This document shows positions 1-10,832 of a stretch of DNA of 64,000 nt, in pieces. The notes below the pieces were generated by a model. That model did not search any database. It saw only the letters and a program-made list of their open reading frames with translations, and was not told the DNA's origin. The position numbers were made by a program, and so were the translations under genes. Every line of letters begins with the position of its first letter. Position 1 is the stretch's first letter. Origin of the DNA: Angiostrongylus vasorum. Lineage: Eukaryota > Nematoda > Chromadorea > Rhabditida > Metastrongylidae. The stretch covers positions 2,418,001-2,482,000 of the forward strand of contig JADANN010000364.1 of assembly GCA_018806985.1 (NCBI GenBank), in the 5' to 3' direction.

Positions 1-613
1 CTAGCCATCAAGTTGAAACTGCATCACAATCTGAGAGCGTAGTTCATTTGCTTTTCTACTCTGCGAAGCTCTTCCAGTGGAAAACTTTTAGTAAGCAAAA
101 TATTTCCGAATATACTTCATCATACTTCGGCTGCTACAGTACGCACACGAGAAGCGAGTTCTATGGCTTATCCGAACGATGAAGTCCCGACAGTATTTTC
201 TTTCTAGCTATGACTGCTCGGGAAGGAGTGTGAATAAAAGGGCACTGATTACACAGGCCTTACTTAGATGACTTTATGTCCATCGAACTGTGGCATTTCG
301 GAAATAACGCACAACATGTACTGAGCACAAATGTACTGCAACTTGTGCATATTTCATTTTCCCTCTCATTGCAATGTAAAAGATTTTCACTAGCTTTAAT
401 ATTTGCGACAGCAGCATTGTCTTTATATGCATACTTGGACCATCGCTAGAATGAAAAAAATTGCTTTGGAACATTGAAGAATACTTGGAACATTGCTTAT
501 TTCTACAAGTTTTCGACCGATGAAGCGTAAGGAGGAGAAACCATTCGGTGTCATGATCAGTTTCGAGAGATACCCATATGTTTCATTAAGCTTCGAAAAG
601 GTAAGCGAAAGCA
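1..613. other. No gene recognised
   Basis: Only short random-looking reading frames on either strand, with no splice-consistent exon or repeat that I can name. Confidence 0.5.
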
Positions 614-712
614 TAGCCGATCTATAAAATGACTTCCGGTTGCCTTCTGGTGAACAAAGACAGTTGTGTTATCCTCACAGACCAGTCCAGTACCAGTTTG
701 CCCTGTCATCGA
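614..712 (-). mobile_element. SINE-A fragment (middle section)
   Basis: The stretch matches the reverse complement of the SINE-A middle: a diverged 'ggcctttacaatgactcgc'-like part followed by the reversed central block (bases 667-712 read like 'atcctcccagacaagtctgg' with substitutions). Head and tail are missing. This is the most diverged SINE-A piece I accept apart from the copy at 12640. Confidence 0.5.
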
Positions 713-1431
713 GAAAACCAGCACCTTGTTTGTCTAGGGACAAGATCAAAAAAACCTTCGGTGAATAATTGGTGCCATTGTTTTCGTAGGCCAACGTAGG
801 ATAACGTAACCTACTGGTGGATTCTTTGCTTTTTTTCGTATTTTTTATTGTAGATTACAAAACTCGCATTTATATATAATGTCTTTGTGGGAATACCGAA
901 TGCTGTTTGACAAGGCTCTAAGCTGTGCTATGAACTGGTAAGAATAGGAATAGAAATTTGAGCTTAAATCAGCACAGACTGGAAGGTAACCAATGATTCA
1001 TGAACTAAGAGACAACATTTTTAAAGGATATTTCTGTTTGAGGTAGTTATGTCAATGGTATATTAAAACGGAACACGTAGGCTGAAAAATGAATATGGAG
1101 AACCGAACAATATAGAGCATGGTAGACGTGAGACTAGTCGAACAAACTAGTGATCTAAAGACAAAGAAGTGAGGAAGATTAAGAGTAAAAAAATATGTAC
1201 TGATACGGGGGATGTGGCAGGAGTTCAAACGAGAAGATTCATTCATATTAAAAAGACGTATGTGTAAGCGGACACCTCCTACCAGTGAAGGTGAAAGAAC
1301 GCATAGCCACCAGCTCCTTCATTGCGATACACTTTTTGACTTTACAATGACTGTGACAAAATTCCTAGCAAAAGCGATAAGTGTGGGCTTTCAAGCACAT
1401 TGAAATGTGCATTAGGATAATCAGCTACGCC
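713..1431. other. Intergenic, 3' flank of SET gene
   Basis: No coding signal is recognised. This is the downstream side of the minus-strand methyltransferase, whose stop codon is at 1432-1434. I see no clear AATAAA on the minus strand close to the stop. Confidence 0.4.
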
Positions 1432-1898
1432 TTAAACTGAGCATTTCTCATCGCTGTCGTCACTGCTTGAAGTTGAAGTCGTAGAAACGGCTCTTGTATG
1501 AGTGTTAATGGACTCTTCAACTGCCAAACGATGAAGTTCTGCCTTCCGTCGCTCTTCTGTATACTCGCAATTGTCATGACCACATTTGCATGAGAACTGT
1601 GGCAGCTAAAAAAGATTTCAAATATTCAATCATTTTGTGTACAGTAGAGAAGCGATAGTAAATGGTATGTGGGAGGGAAGAAGGTAAAGATAGCTAACGG
1701 TAATAAACTCGTAGCGTGTACTCTGTAATATGTAACGGACGATATGCACCGTTTTTTTGCGAGTTTCAATTCCCGAGCAATATTAAAAGTTTTATATTTT
1801 TTATTCTATGAGACCCGTGTTCACGTCTACTGTGCGGATCCCAGCACCGAAGGAAATTTTTAAAGGATATATATATACATATTTTTATTTTTTTTAAA

Positions 1899-1976
<78 letters not shown>

Positions 1977-4900
1977 CCAGCAGCTGTGGACGATGGATGC
2001 GAGGAAGCGAACTGGATGTGGGAAGTGTTGGGATCCGCACAGTAGTGAAGACAGATCAAAATATAACAGAATAAGAAAAAAATAGCCAACAGCCTTGGTG
2101 ATTCGAATAAGCTTCACTTACTTTGGCTTTCCACCAAGATTTTCCATATGATATTGTTATTTCGTCGCCTTTAGAAATATTTTTTAGTGGCAAATATGCA
2201 AATATGATTGAGCTTTTCTAGTTGAGCTTCCCAGATCACCATGGCAACCTTAAATCAAATCATGGAATTATTGTCCTTTCCATGTGTGAGTTTAGCCCAC
2301 GTGGATTCCTCTTCGATATTTCTGAATCCTGTACGATGTGAAAGTTACTGTATTGCAGCGATATTGTGCGTCTGATTTCGTCTTACCGCAGCATTTGGAC
2401 GGCAGCTATGATTTATAAAACGTGTGAAATTGCCATAAAGTCGTGCGTCCACTGTGTACAAGCTTTTACCCTGGAAAGAGATCATAACATAACAGAAGAA
2501 GCGGAACGAAAAACAACTAGAGAACCTAAGAGTCATCTTGGCATAGTGAGAATTGATGCAATACATGCATTGAGTAGAATGTATGCGTTCTGTATTTTAA
2601 CATCGTCTGTCCTACGTATAAAGGAAACCCAAATAGGAATGTGTTTCAAATATTGACTTTTATATTCATATAGACAAGAATCACCTAGCTACGGCACGTT
2701 CTGAAACACCTACCACCCTCGTCTCGAAAAAAGTACGTATCAACGCGTTCTGATCGAGCCATTTCGGTATCGCTTAATAGTTCGCCGGTGTATTCGCCTA
2801 TGAAAGCACCTCGTCGAATGTCTCGCAGAGCTCGTACTGCCCAGCCACGTCCGTCATAGGTACGGAACACCTGACAGATAAAAAAGGAGCTCTCGTTGAT
2901 CAAACCCCTGATGGGTGGGCCATGCATTCGACTTCATGAAGTATGAGAGCTAACTGAATGTACATTTCAGCAATGGAATGATTTACGGTGGCCTACGACA
3001 AGTCTGTCACTGACGCTGGGTGCATAAAAGGCAAGGTGAACATGGGTACGGGATCGAACCAACGACGATGTTTGTATTGCAGGATACTTCTAACCTTTGC
3101 GCCATATGCGTTACTAATTACAGAAAATCCATGTAAAAGTCGTAAGCTCACTTCAATTGCATATGTAGCGCCTTTCTGCGCAACACGATTTCCGCATCGT
3201 AAACTGCATGTGCATACAGCGCTACACTCCATGAACGGCCATTCTAGTAAGGACTCATGAGCGAATCCTAAAAGAGTTCGGTTACAATTCATAAGCAAAC
3301 ATCCACATACAGTGCACAGTCACCTAAATTCAAACCAGACCTTTTGGAGGTTTTATTTATTCTTGGCGCCACCGACTATTCAGAAATAGTTTACCACCTT
3401 ATAACGACTGAGACGAATCCCTTCAACTAGACGCGATATATGGCGAGAGTTGATCTGTCAAACACAGTCACCCAAAAGTTCAGAAAAGTTCGATATTTCC
3501 AGTCGATTGGATCCAGTCTAATACAACACCCAGTTTGGCAAATCTATGCTATAGTAGAAAAAGGTGTGCTAGCCATGGTTAAATTATAGCCTAAAGGAGT
3601 AAAGAAAAAAAGGATTTATGGCACCAAGATTGCGAATATTTCCGTTTCTTTTGATTAAACGAGTAGAGTCCCTTGACGACTCTGACGCAAGATCGCCACG
3701 AACGTTTCGAACGAATTCACTAACTGGTAGTCTGACTGGTAATTCACTGCTTTCTCATTTCTAGTTGCTATCATGGTTATTGCATGGAATGTGCGAGTAT
3801 AAACAATTCCGAAAGAGACACACCAGAAGTTGCAGAACACTGGTAAATAATAGTGTTAATACCATTCATATCCATCGATCCATGAACCAAAATTTCTTCC
3901 TCACTACTGTCATCTTCACATCTCTTCAAGCCCTCTGGTGATCGGAAAAATAATGTTCACTTTTAAAAAGCCAGCAATTCCATAAAGGCTGGAAATTAGC
4001 CGTCGTCCCAAATGGAGGGCCACTGAGCGCCATCCTTCCGTTGTGTTAAGTGAGAAAAGGGATGCCTTGTTTGCCCGTAGCTTCGATTCTCGCTTCTGTC
4101 TCGAATGAGTCGAAGGCCTTATTTAGATATGATACAACATTTTAAACTCGCCATAGTTGCTCCTATGGGTATCATTCGTTCATTGATTTCTCAAGAGATA
4201 GTGTGTTAGGTGGGCGACAACGATGTCCATTTACAGTTTTGTGCACGTTCCTTTTTCTGTGTCGATATTCGGAAAGGAAAACAAATAAGAAGGCCAATCG
4301 TGAACTATTTCACCGTGTATGAGAAAAGATAAAGGAAAACCAGGAAAAAAAAAGCCTTTTTTGGTGAGCAAAATAACTTGATAATAGTGTCCTAGCAAGT
4401 TTAGCCGACATAAAAATAGCAGGATAGAACGTGACCTACCGTATTCGTCATAAATTCCACTGGTACATTCACAGCCCGTTGAACAGACTCCATTGCAGCA
4501 GCAGAACTAAACCGAACCACAGAGTTAGAAAACTGCCTAATGAAATGTGCAGTTGGCATTCAGAAAAAAAAACCCAGGAACAGAGTCTTGGCCAACTCGA
4601 GAGACAGTCAGCTGAACAACTGGAACGCCTTAGCCATTTCCATTACAAAGCAGCGCAGTGAAGAGCCAGCGTCACATATGACTTGATACAAAATTCGTGT
4701 TATTGATCTTCGAAAGATTTATTTAGAGGGAAAAAAAGTGAAGTAGAATGAAAACATCTAAGGTGGGCTCTTAATAATTCTATTTCCTTCTTCGTATATG
4801 AACTGTTGATGCCTACACCTTGGCGATAATTTGCAAAGTTCGAGAGATATATGAGCAAAATTGGTCTCATTTTTTGAAGCAAGTCTGATCAACAAATTGT

Positions 4901-5230
4901 TCAGCTTACCGTAACAAGCGTGTTCTGCCTCGCAGCCAAAACTCCATTCCTATCCAGTATCCGGGTCGTGTAGATAAAATCGGCAATTTTTGCCGCATCC
5001 ACATCATTTACAACACGAACTGGGAATCTCTCAGACCCCTTCGAGAGGTCTCTATAAATCAGCAAATTGAACATGCAGAAAAATAGTTCCGAGTGAACAA
5101 CTCTCACAACCATCTAGGAATGGAGAAATCGTTTGTTTCGTGATTTATTAGAGACTTACATCGATGGCTTGTACTTTTGCGAATTTACTCGAGCGTCAGA
5201 ATTCCGCTTTAACAAAAATCCCACAAATTT
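1432..5230 (-). CDS. SUV39/G9a-class histone H3K9 methyltransferase, 5' end missing
   Basis: Predicted nuclear enzyme that transfers methyl groups to histone H3 lysine 9. Exons read from the minus strand: about 5230-5160 (start uncertain), 5051-4910, 4506-4440, 3243-3152, 2870-2710, 2462 or 2470 to 2387, 2217-2122 and 1605-1432. Phases agree at nearly every junction. The first parts give the family signature SKGSERFPVRVVNDVD, then a cysteine-rich pre-SET (CNGVCSTGCEC, later CSAVCTCSLRCGNRV). The SET core shows GRGWAVRALRDI, GEYTGELLSD and the AdoMet/knot motif RFINHSCRPN, then GDEITISYG. A post-SET CKCGHDNC follows and the tail is serine-rich before the TAA stop. The 2710/2462 junction keeps frame, whereas the better-looking acceptor at 2471 breaks it. 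The exon between NHSCRPN and the next block may be read two ways. No ankyrin repeats or chromodomain were found upstream, so G9a versus SUV39 versus a nematode-specific set gene stays open. Introns carry SINE fragments and an AT microsatellite. Confidence 0.85.
1803..1840 (-). mobile_element. SINE-B 3'-end fragment, inverted partner
   Basis: The bases around 'ctactgtgcggatcccagc' are the reverse complement of the SINE-B tail. The fragment faces the plus-oriented SINE-B tail at 1983-2058 across the AT repeat, inside the last intron of the SET gene. Confidence 0.65.
1900..1975. repeat. (AT)n microsatellite
   Basis: About 76 bases of pure AT dinucleotide, preceded at 1866-1899 by two imperfect 'aaaggatatata' units. 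It lies in the last intron of the SET gene between two opposed SINE-B tails. Open frames reading Tyr-Ile repeats here are artefacts of the repeat. Confidence 0.97.
1983..2058 (+). mobile_element. SINE-B 3'-end fragment
   Basis: Matches the SINE-B tail ('gatggatgcgaggaa', then 'gggatccgcacagtag'). It is truncated at its 5' end where the AT repeat begins. Confidence 0.7.
2886..2945 (-). mobile_element. SINE-A 3'-end fragment beside a splice acceptor
   Basis: Reverse-complement SINE-A tail (gctctcg-ttgatcaa ... gccatgcattcgacttcat). It lies in the SET-gene intron only about 15 bases upstream of the acceptor CAG at 2871-2873 that opens the main SET exon, so the insertion has come to supply sequence next to the polypyrimidine tract. 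Confidence 0.7.
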
Positions 5231-5609
5231 ATACGTGAGGCTTTCCCGAGGGGCAAATCATGATTGATTTCTCTGTTAGAGAGCGCAGTGCTGCAGCAGT
5301 TACATAGTTTGACCGAACATTGAATATTATTATTGGGCGTAGAGTACTTGATTTCTATTACATTCAAGTAATACAAAATAAAAAAAGCCATTTTTTGTAG
5401 GAAATATCGTTTTTACTGCTCTATTAATGACTGAAGCGACATTCCTCGAGGAAATTCAGTGTTGTTGCCATTCAGATGAAGTCGATTAGGTGCCACCAAC
5501 GCTGGTAACAAGATGAGATGCTAGGAGGATCGATATCAATCGATAGTAGAAGTGTTTGTTTTTTGAGCAACTTCACCATCAAGAATTCCACTACATAATC
5601 ATTAGCGGG

Positions 5610-6012
5610 AGAGAGCAGTGCAATAGTAATGATCCCGCTCATAAGGTGGACGGTCCAGCCTAGTCAAGCGCTTGTTCGACCCTATCATGAGCCCACTAAG
5701 CCCCTTATCGCTCCGGAGTCGAAGGATTTGGGCCGGATTTGTTTGGGACAAAGCAATTTATTTCAATCCACGTAAGAAGACGCTAACATGGTTATCTCAG
5801 GATGCCAGGAATATTGAAGTTGACCGTAATTAAAGAATGTTGGTGACGAAGGCGAAAAAATCCTCAAAAAAGCAGCCGAACCCACATGCAAGAAAAGTTC
5901 GGAGACCTTCGTGGATGGTGAAAGCGAGTAAACGAATTGAATGCAAGAACCGCGGGAAACCGAAGAGTGTGAGGGTCATGCAAATTAATAAATAAGTGAA
6001 TAAATAAATGAA
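5610..6012 (+). mobile_element. SINE-B, old near-full-length copy
   Basis: Diverged copy. It has a tRNA-like head with a B-box-like 'gttcgaccct', a weak central block ('tccggagtcg' ... 'tgtttgggacaaa'), the family motif 'cctcaaaaaagcagccgaac', and an A-rich tail of 'aataaataagtgaataaata' type. It lies upstream of the recognised part of the SET gene. Confidence 0.6.
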
Positions 6013-6469
6013 CCATTAGCATCCAAAGATCTCCCTTTGTGACGGATCAGGAAGACGTTGAGAAGAAGTTAAACATGGGCAAAAGACGAGTTCTTGCTTT
6101 CTTCTCATGCATCGATTTGACATACTCCTTCCGTGTTTACGTGGATATGTTCAGGCATGTATGCGCGAGCGTATTCTACTTTACGCTGAAGAATGCATTC
6201 TACGAGTCAGTTCGGCCAAGAGCCTGCAATCAAGTGGCTTGGTCACCACAATGCATAAGCTGCAGTATAGTGTGGTTGAAGAGACTGGAAAACTATACTT
6301 GACTAGGTAAGTAAACCTTGAGAGCTAGATGAGATATGTTTGGATACCAAAAGCTAACCACAGTAAAATACATGGGGTTCATTGTCCTGACTCCTCCGAT
6401 CTGGTAGGTCACAGAGCCATTCTAAGCTGCCCAAATCTCGAAAGGCTGAAGTGACAATCTCTGCCTACA
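6013..6469. other. No gene recognised
   Basis: A weak resemblance to RTE leader sequence begins near 6420, but nothing here can be annotated with confidence. Confidence 0.35.
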
Positions 6470-8180
6470 ATTAATGTTCATTCGCATCTGAGTTCTCTAT
6501 TGACAACTTGACGATGTATACGAGAAGGATAAAGTACGACGTCATCGCACTGGCTGGAACGAGAAGTGGCCGCCCATTTAACGCTTTCGATGACACCGGA
6601 AAAGAACTGCTCCTCAGAACATGCGACAGTTAGAAGGTGTCGACGATATTGCCGTTTTCGTCGACACCAGTTCCGCCATGAACATCCGAACATTCGAGCA
6701 TACGTTCATTCGAACAACTATTAATCCCAGTCGGTTATTCACGGTCGAAAAAAATGTGGATTAATACCGGCTATGACCACTTTCGCTGTTTACACATTCA
6801 CATCAAGTGTGACGATGACCGAGGACAATGTCCGAAGAACGTTATATTGAGATCCACGCCATTCGTGGTCACTTACAATTCCAGAACTCCTGCTATCAGC
6901 GGTGGAGATGAGAATTCTCCCAATGGGAAGTGCGATAAAGATATGGACCACATCGCTATAAGCTGGTTTTTACCTAACCAATTTCCTTGTTATCCCGAAA
7001 TTGTGCACTCAATCGGACAATCGTCTACTTCACGAAAGTCTCTGTTTTTGAGAAAACAGGAGAAACTTGCAAAATTCAGGAAATAGAACGCCAAGACCAC
7101 CAAAAATTGGTGTTTATTTAAATATACAGTCGGCTTTTTGGGAAGGTGCCGTGAACGTTCTCCAGTCACAAGATCAAAACGATTGCACTTCGACACTCAA
7201 ACGAACCCCTGTGGATTTCAGGACGGCAATAGAGAAATCATCCACGGCTACTATTCCGATCTCTTCAACAGCCACGTCCTCTTGCCCTCATGTGAAACAA
7301 AGGAGGGTGGATATGTCGTCCTACCGATTCTTGGTTCTAAAATCCGACAGGCAATTTCGTCGGCGCATGGCCGTACAACACCATGGAAGGATGAAATCCA
7401 GACATTCATGACATGGCCATTCCACTACTCTTCGTCAACAGGGGGTCTTCTATTTACACGTCACCTGTCAGAATGCAAGGCTACCATTCAATAGAAGTCC
7501 AGCAACACCATGTTGTTGCACAAAACGAACAGTTAAAATGGTAAGCATTGGCCAATCTGCTTGGTGCCGCGGCTATGGAAAGATTAGTCTTGAACTAGGT
7601 CTCAAGAAAACGATATTCGCGAGGAAAGGATTTGTTTCTGTTTTTTGCATCATCCATGAAATAGGAGTGAATATGCTCCAGCTATGTTTACCTGAGCTGG
7701 GAAGTCAACATGATGAGCATGACGATGAACGACTTTGCTCAGAGGTGGTCTGCAGGAAAAAGAGTTACTTGAGGGGCTCTCAGGATCATCGGAAATGTAG
7801 TGAAGCTAAATCCGTGTCGACCTTTCCGACTCTGCGATTCTAACTGCTTTAGTCTGCGTAGGGGAAAGCCGCTCACAGGTATGTACACAAGCAGGTCATT
7901 CACTCATTGTTACTGAAGGTGCTGCGGACAAGGCAACGCTGAGCGTATCCCATATCGGGTGAGTGACAGAAGGAATCCGAAGATGCGATCAAAGTCAATG
8001 ATCAAAGGTTCAGGATATAGCTGATCATGACGACATGTTTTGTCAAGTGGACAGATAAAGTGTTTGAACGACAGCCGATGGACAGAAGGCGTTAGCGAAT
8101 GAATTTCACGGGATGTCAAAATGAAATATGTGATATTTAGCAACTCCCTAAAACAACGAAAACCCAATGGGCTAGTCTTC
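6470..8180 (+). mobile_element. RTE-type LINE remnant, several frameshifts, internal deletion
   Basis: Non-LTR retroposon remains. Near 6530 the frame reads DVIALAETRSGRPFNAFDD, the start of the apurinic-like endonuclease (the ETR active-site strand). From about 7190 it reads REIIHGYYSDLFNSHVLLPSC and then LFTRHLSECKAT, the linker before the reverse transcriptase. The catalytic RT core is missing. Around 7690 the frames resemble the post-RT 'YLGREVNMMND' region (YLSWEVNMMS), and near 8080 a RWTEGVSE piece matches the C-terminal part. At least three frame changes make it non-functional. Confidence 0.8.
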
Positions 8181-8338
8181 TACAACGCAAGATCAGATGA
8201 AGAATTTATTGGGACTCGGTCGAACGGCTAAATCATTGCCACAGGTGAGAATGCTTAGGTACGTCAAAACATGTTCATGTATTTGACTAAGATTCATCTT
8301 CTAAAACTAATCAGATTTTCTGTTCTATACTATTCTAT

Positions 8339-8706
8339 TTGGTCCGCCTTCACGTCTACTGTGCGGATCCCAGCACTTCTCTCATTTGATTCCTCTCCTC
8401 GCATCCACTATCCACGAAGATCTTCCAACTTTTACGTGTGGCTTCGGTTGCTGCTTGAGGATTTCCATTTCGATCTGTTTTTTTTTCCATTTGAATATCG
8501 TAGAATGCTGGTCGAGCAATTCTCTCTTGAGTCCTGAGACAGCCAGGCTGCAAGTCTCATTTGGATTGCAGAGAGTGACTTTTCCCAGACACGTCCGATA
8601 CCAATTTCCTGACCCCGGAAGGATGAGAGGCTTGGTTGGCCGGAGCGGAATCGAACTAGCACCTTACTCGCGATGATTCGCATCATTACCACTGTGCTAT
8701 CCGCCC
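8339..8706 (-). mobile_element. SINE-B, full-length copy
   Basis: One of the best SINE-B copies, reading from 8706 down. It starts with a tRNA-like head (A-box-like 'tagcacagtggt', B-box-like 'agttcgattcc'), then the central block shared with SINE-A, then the SINE-B-specific tail with 'gctcgaccagcattctacga' and 'cctcaagcagcaaccgaa', ending 'gggatccgcacagtag'. Pol III promoter boxes are visible by eye only. The copy has few indels. Confidence 0.85.
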
Positions 8707-9184
8707 CATCAATGAGCTTTTGGTGATTTCGAAAATAAGAAGGAATGGTTGGAGAGATAGAAGCAGTGTGAGGGAACGTACTCGTGCACGATTTTCCGTC
8801 TGTGAAGAAATCCTGGCGATAGTTGATTCGTTCCACTGTTCGTCAACTGGAATTGGAATTGTTATCCACATTTATATAGTACAATCTCATTCAAGCATTA
8901 GAAAATACCGAAAACGAAGGAATCTTATCATGAGTTTCCTAAAGGATGAGGTTTGAATGGCGTTTTCCTGCGAAAATGAGGCTTGAGTGTCATTTTCTTT
9001 TAAGATAAAGTAAAAAAGCAATACTTTCCTCAGTCAATCTCATCTCGTAATCTCAACTTATTTCCCTCACTCAGTCTAATTTAGTTTCGTACTGAAAGAG
9101 ATTTGTGCACCAAACGTAGCAACTAATAAAAAAGGCATCAACTCAGGTGAACATGCTGTTTGTGAAAAGACTTTCTGAGTGATA
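8707..9184. other. No gene recognised
   Basis: AT-rich spacer between a SINE-B copy and an RTE-like 5' module. No supported exon. Confidence 0.4.
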
Positions 9185-9480
9185 CTTGATACTCGATACT
9201 TGCCCCAGCATGATCTCCACTTTTCGGAGATTTGATGGCTAAGCTATTGCGATTCCCTGGAATCCCGAGGTCAGCCTGAGAAAAGTCTGCCCCAGGTCTT
9301 CACCACCAGAGGCAGTCTCAGCCCTTGTGGATAAAAGGAAGATTTGCCACCATGCGACTTTGATACCAGGACAGTGGTGGATCCTGGATTGGTGTACTCT
9401 AAGCTAGGCTTCCCGATGGAAACGCCGGGCTCCTTCTCAGCTTGGGGAGACCCTGCCAAGGGGAATGAATCCCCCGCTGT
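9185..9480 (-). mobile_element. RTE-like 5' module, solo copy
   Basis: Minus-strand translation is coherent for 60 residues (SQAEKEPGVSIGKPSLEYTN, then PGSTTVLVSKSHGGKSS and GLRLPLVVKTWGR). The same block recurs at 23960-24440, 56410-56800 and the right edge of the window. I associate it with the N-terminal leader of hookworm RTE elements, but no endonuclease or RT follows here: the copy ends at 'tatcgagtatcaagtatc'. Confidence 0.7.
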
Positions 9481-10442
9481 ACATTGCAGTCCGAAGTGGT
9501 AGTAGCAGAAATATCTCTGTGCTTCTATGGAGAAAACAGCGTTGTCTTAATTATTTGGTAGGTTAAACAACCAAGGTGGTTTCTGCACCTAAGCAGTAAT
9601 TGTCCAATTTTTTCTCTTTTTGCTGACTGTGGACTAGTAGATGATCACTGAACAACTGACCGAGATGTATGGCAAATGTGAAAAATTATATCGGACTGCA
9701 ACCGACGAAAGATTTGTGAAACTGCGTTTTCTTAAGCCGTTTAGTGCACAATAGCCTACGATCTCCACGACATTCAACATGAAAGCTTCATTTGCTGCTT
9801 CCATAGCTTGTTATACATAGCGCGAATTCGACATCTGTGAGAGGAGCACTAATCGTATCCGGAAAACGGTGAAATCTGCTTGCTAACAAACTGCGGTGTT
9901 GCTTTCGAATAGCACGAACACCTGAACATTCTGAATCTCCTTGTAACTTCATCCAGTTTCTCTCGATTCACTCCTTCGCATGTTTTTAAAGATGCGCATT
10001 AACAAAAGTGCCTTTTACATTTACGACAAACACAAACTTCCACTTAGTAAGTCTGACGAATCAGCACTTCAAGAATGAAAATCACCATTATGGAGACACT
10101 TTGAAGTGTTGAAACCACACTGGAAAACTTTAAAGTTTCGCGAAAAAAGCAAACTGTTTGAAGGACGACTAAGGGTAGAACAAAGGAAGTAGACGTTTTT
10201 CGAACATTTGAATAGCCCTGAATAAAGACTGAAAAAGATACGGTCGGTTTTATATGCCATTGCTTTTATGCGATGCTTTTGAGGAAGTGCAAATAGAACT
10301 TGAAAACTCATTTAACCTTTGTATTTTACAAGCGAATTTTATAAACAACTTAGAAGCAGAGGAAATGAAAATCAGCATCGTGTAGTATGCAGTAGATCCC
10401 ATGATTCTGGAAGTGCAACAACAAACTGCTAAACAGTTTTAC
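9481..10442. other. No confident gene
   Basis: Short protein-like stretches occur on the minus strand near 9800-9960 (frame reading VRAIRKQHRSLLASRFHRF), which faintly resembles the 'SIRRQHRFLLDE' part of the RTE 5' module. No splice-consistent model was found. Confidence 0.3.
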
Positions 10443-10832
10443 CGCTCGAAGCGCTTTGTTCTTTACTGCATGTTCTTTTGCAGTGAAATGAAATGGAAAG
10501 CATCCTCTATTCCTATTCCAGTAAAGTTTTTGTCCCGGATCTGAGAAATTGGCTCTTCCGGTGGTTATTTCGGTTAGCACTTCATGTTTAGCTGTAACAG
10601 TCATAGCACCGTTACATGAAGAAAGTGGTGTCATTCATCGCTTGAATTTTACAATAACCGCATTCACATTACAGTTTCTACTAGTGGCGTCCACTTACGA
10701 ACAACTGGAAAAAAAGCAACAAGAAAAAATACTAACCTGAAGAGCATCTGGTAGAAGTTTGCTCAAATCGAGCAATGCATAATCGTTCATAAGCACGCAC
10801 TTATCGCTTTCTAATTGGAACGTTCCATCAAT
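10443..10832 (-). CDS. Two exons of an unidentified gene (partial)
   Basis: Exon 10832-10737 is a clean 32-codon unit between an acceptor (attgtag) and a donor (CAG|GTTAGT), reading IDGTFQLESDKCVLMNDYAL then LDLSKLLPDALQ. Exon 10591-10443 has an acceptor (gttacag) and a donor (GCG|GTAAAA). It reads KHEVLTEITTGRANFSDPGQ, then KLYWNRNRGCFPFHFTAKEH, and ends NKALRA. Both look protein-coding in composition, but the phases do not match directly (0 out, 1 in), so a short exon or a different donor is missing between them. I do not recognise the family. Flanking exons on either side were not found. Confidence 0.45.

Noticed and set aside
1766..2117. Minus-strand frames of 85-107 codons with long Tyr-Ile runs
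   Set aside because: They are translations of the (AT)n microsatellite plus SINE-B tails.
6754..7196. Frames of 68-118 codons around 7 kb as a host gene
   Set aside because: Their readable parts match RTE endonuclease and linker segments; they belong to the LINE remnant.
8339..8836. Plus and minus frames up to 134 codons
   Set aside because: They read through a SINE-B copy; the same residues appear at other SINE-B copies.
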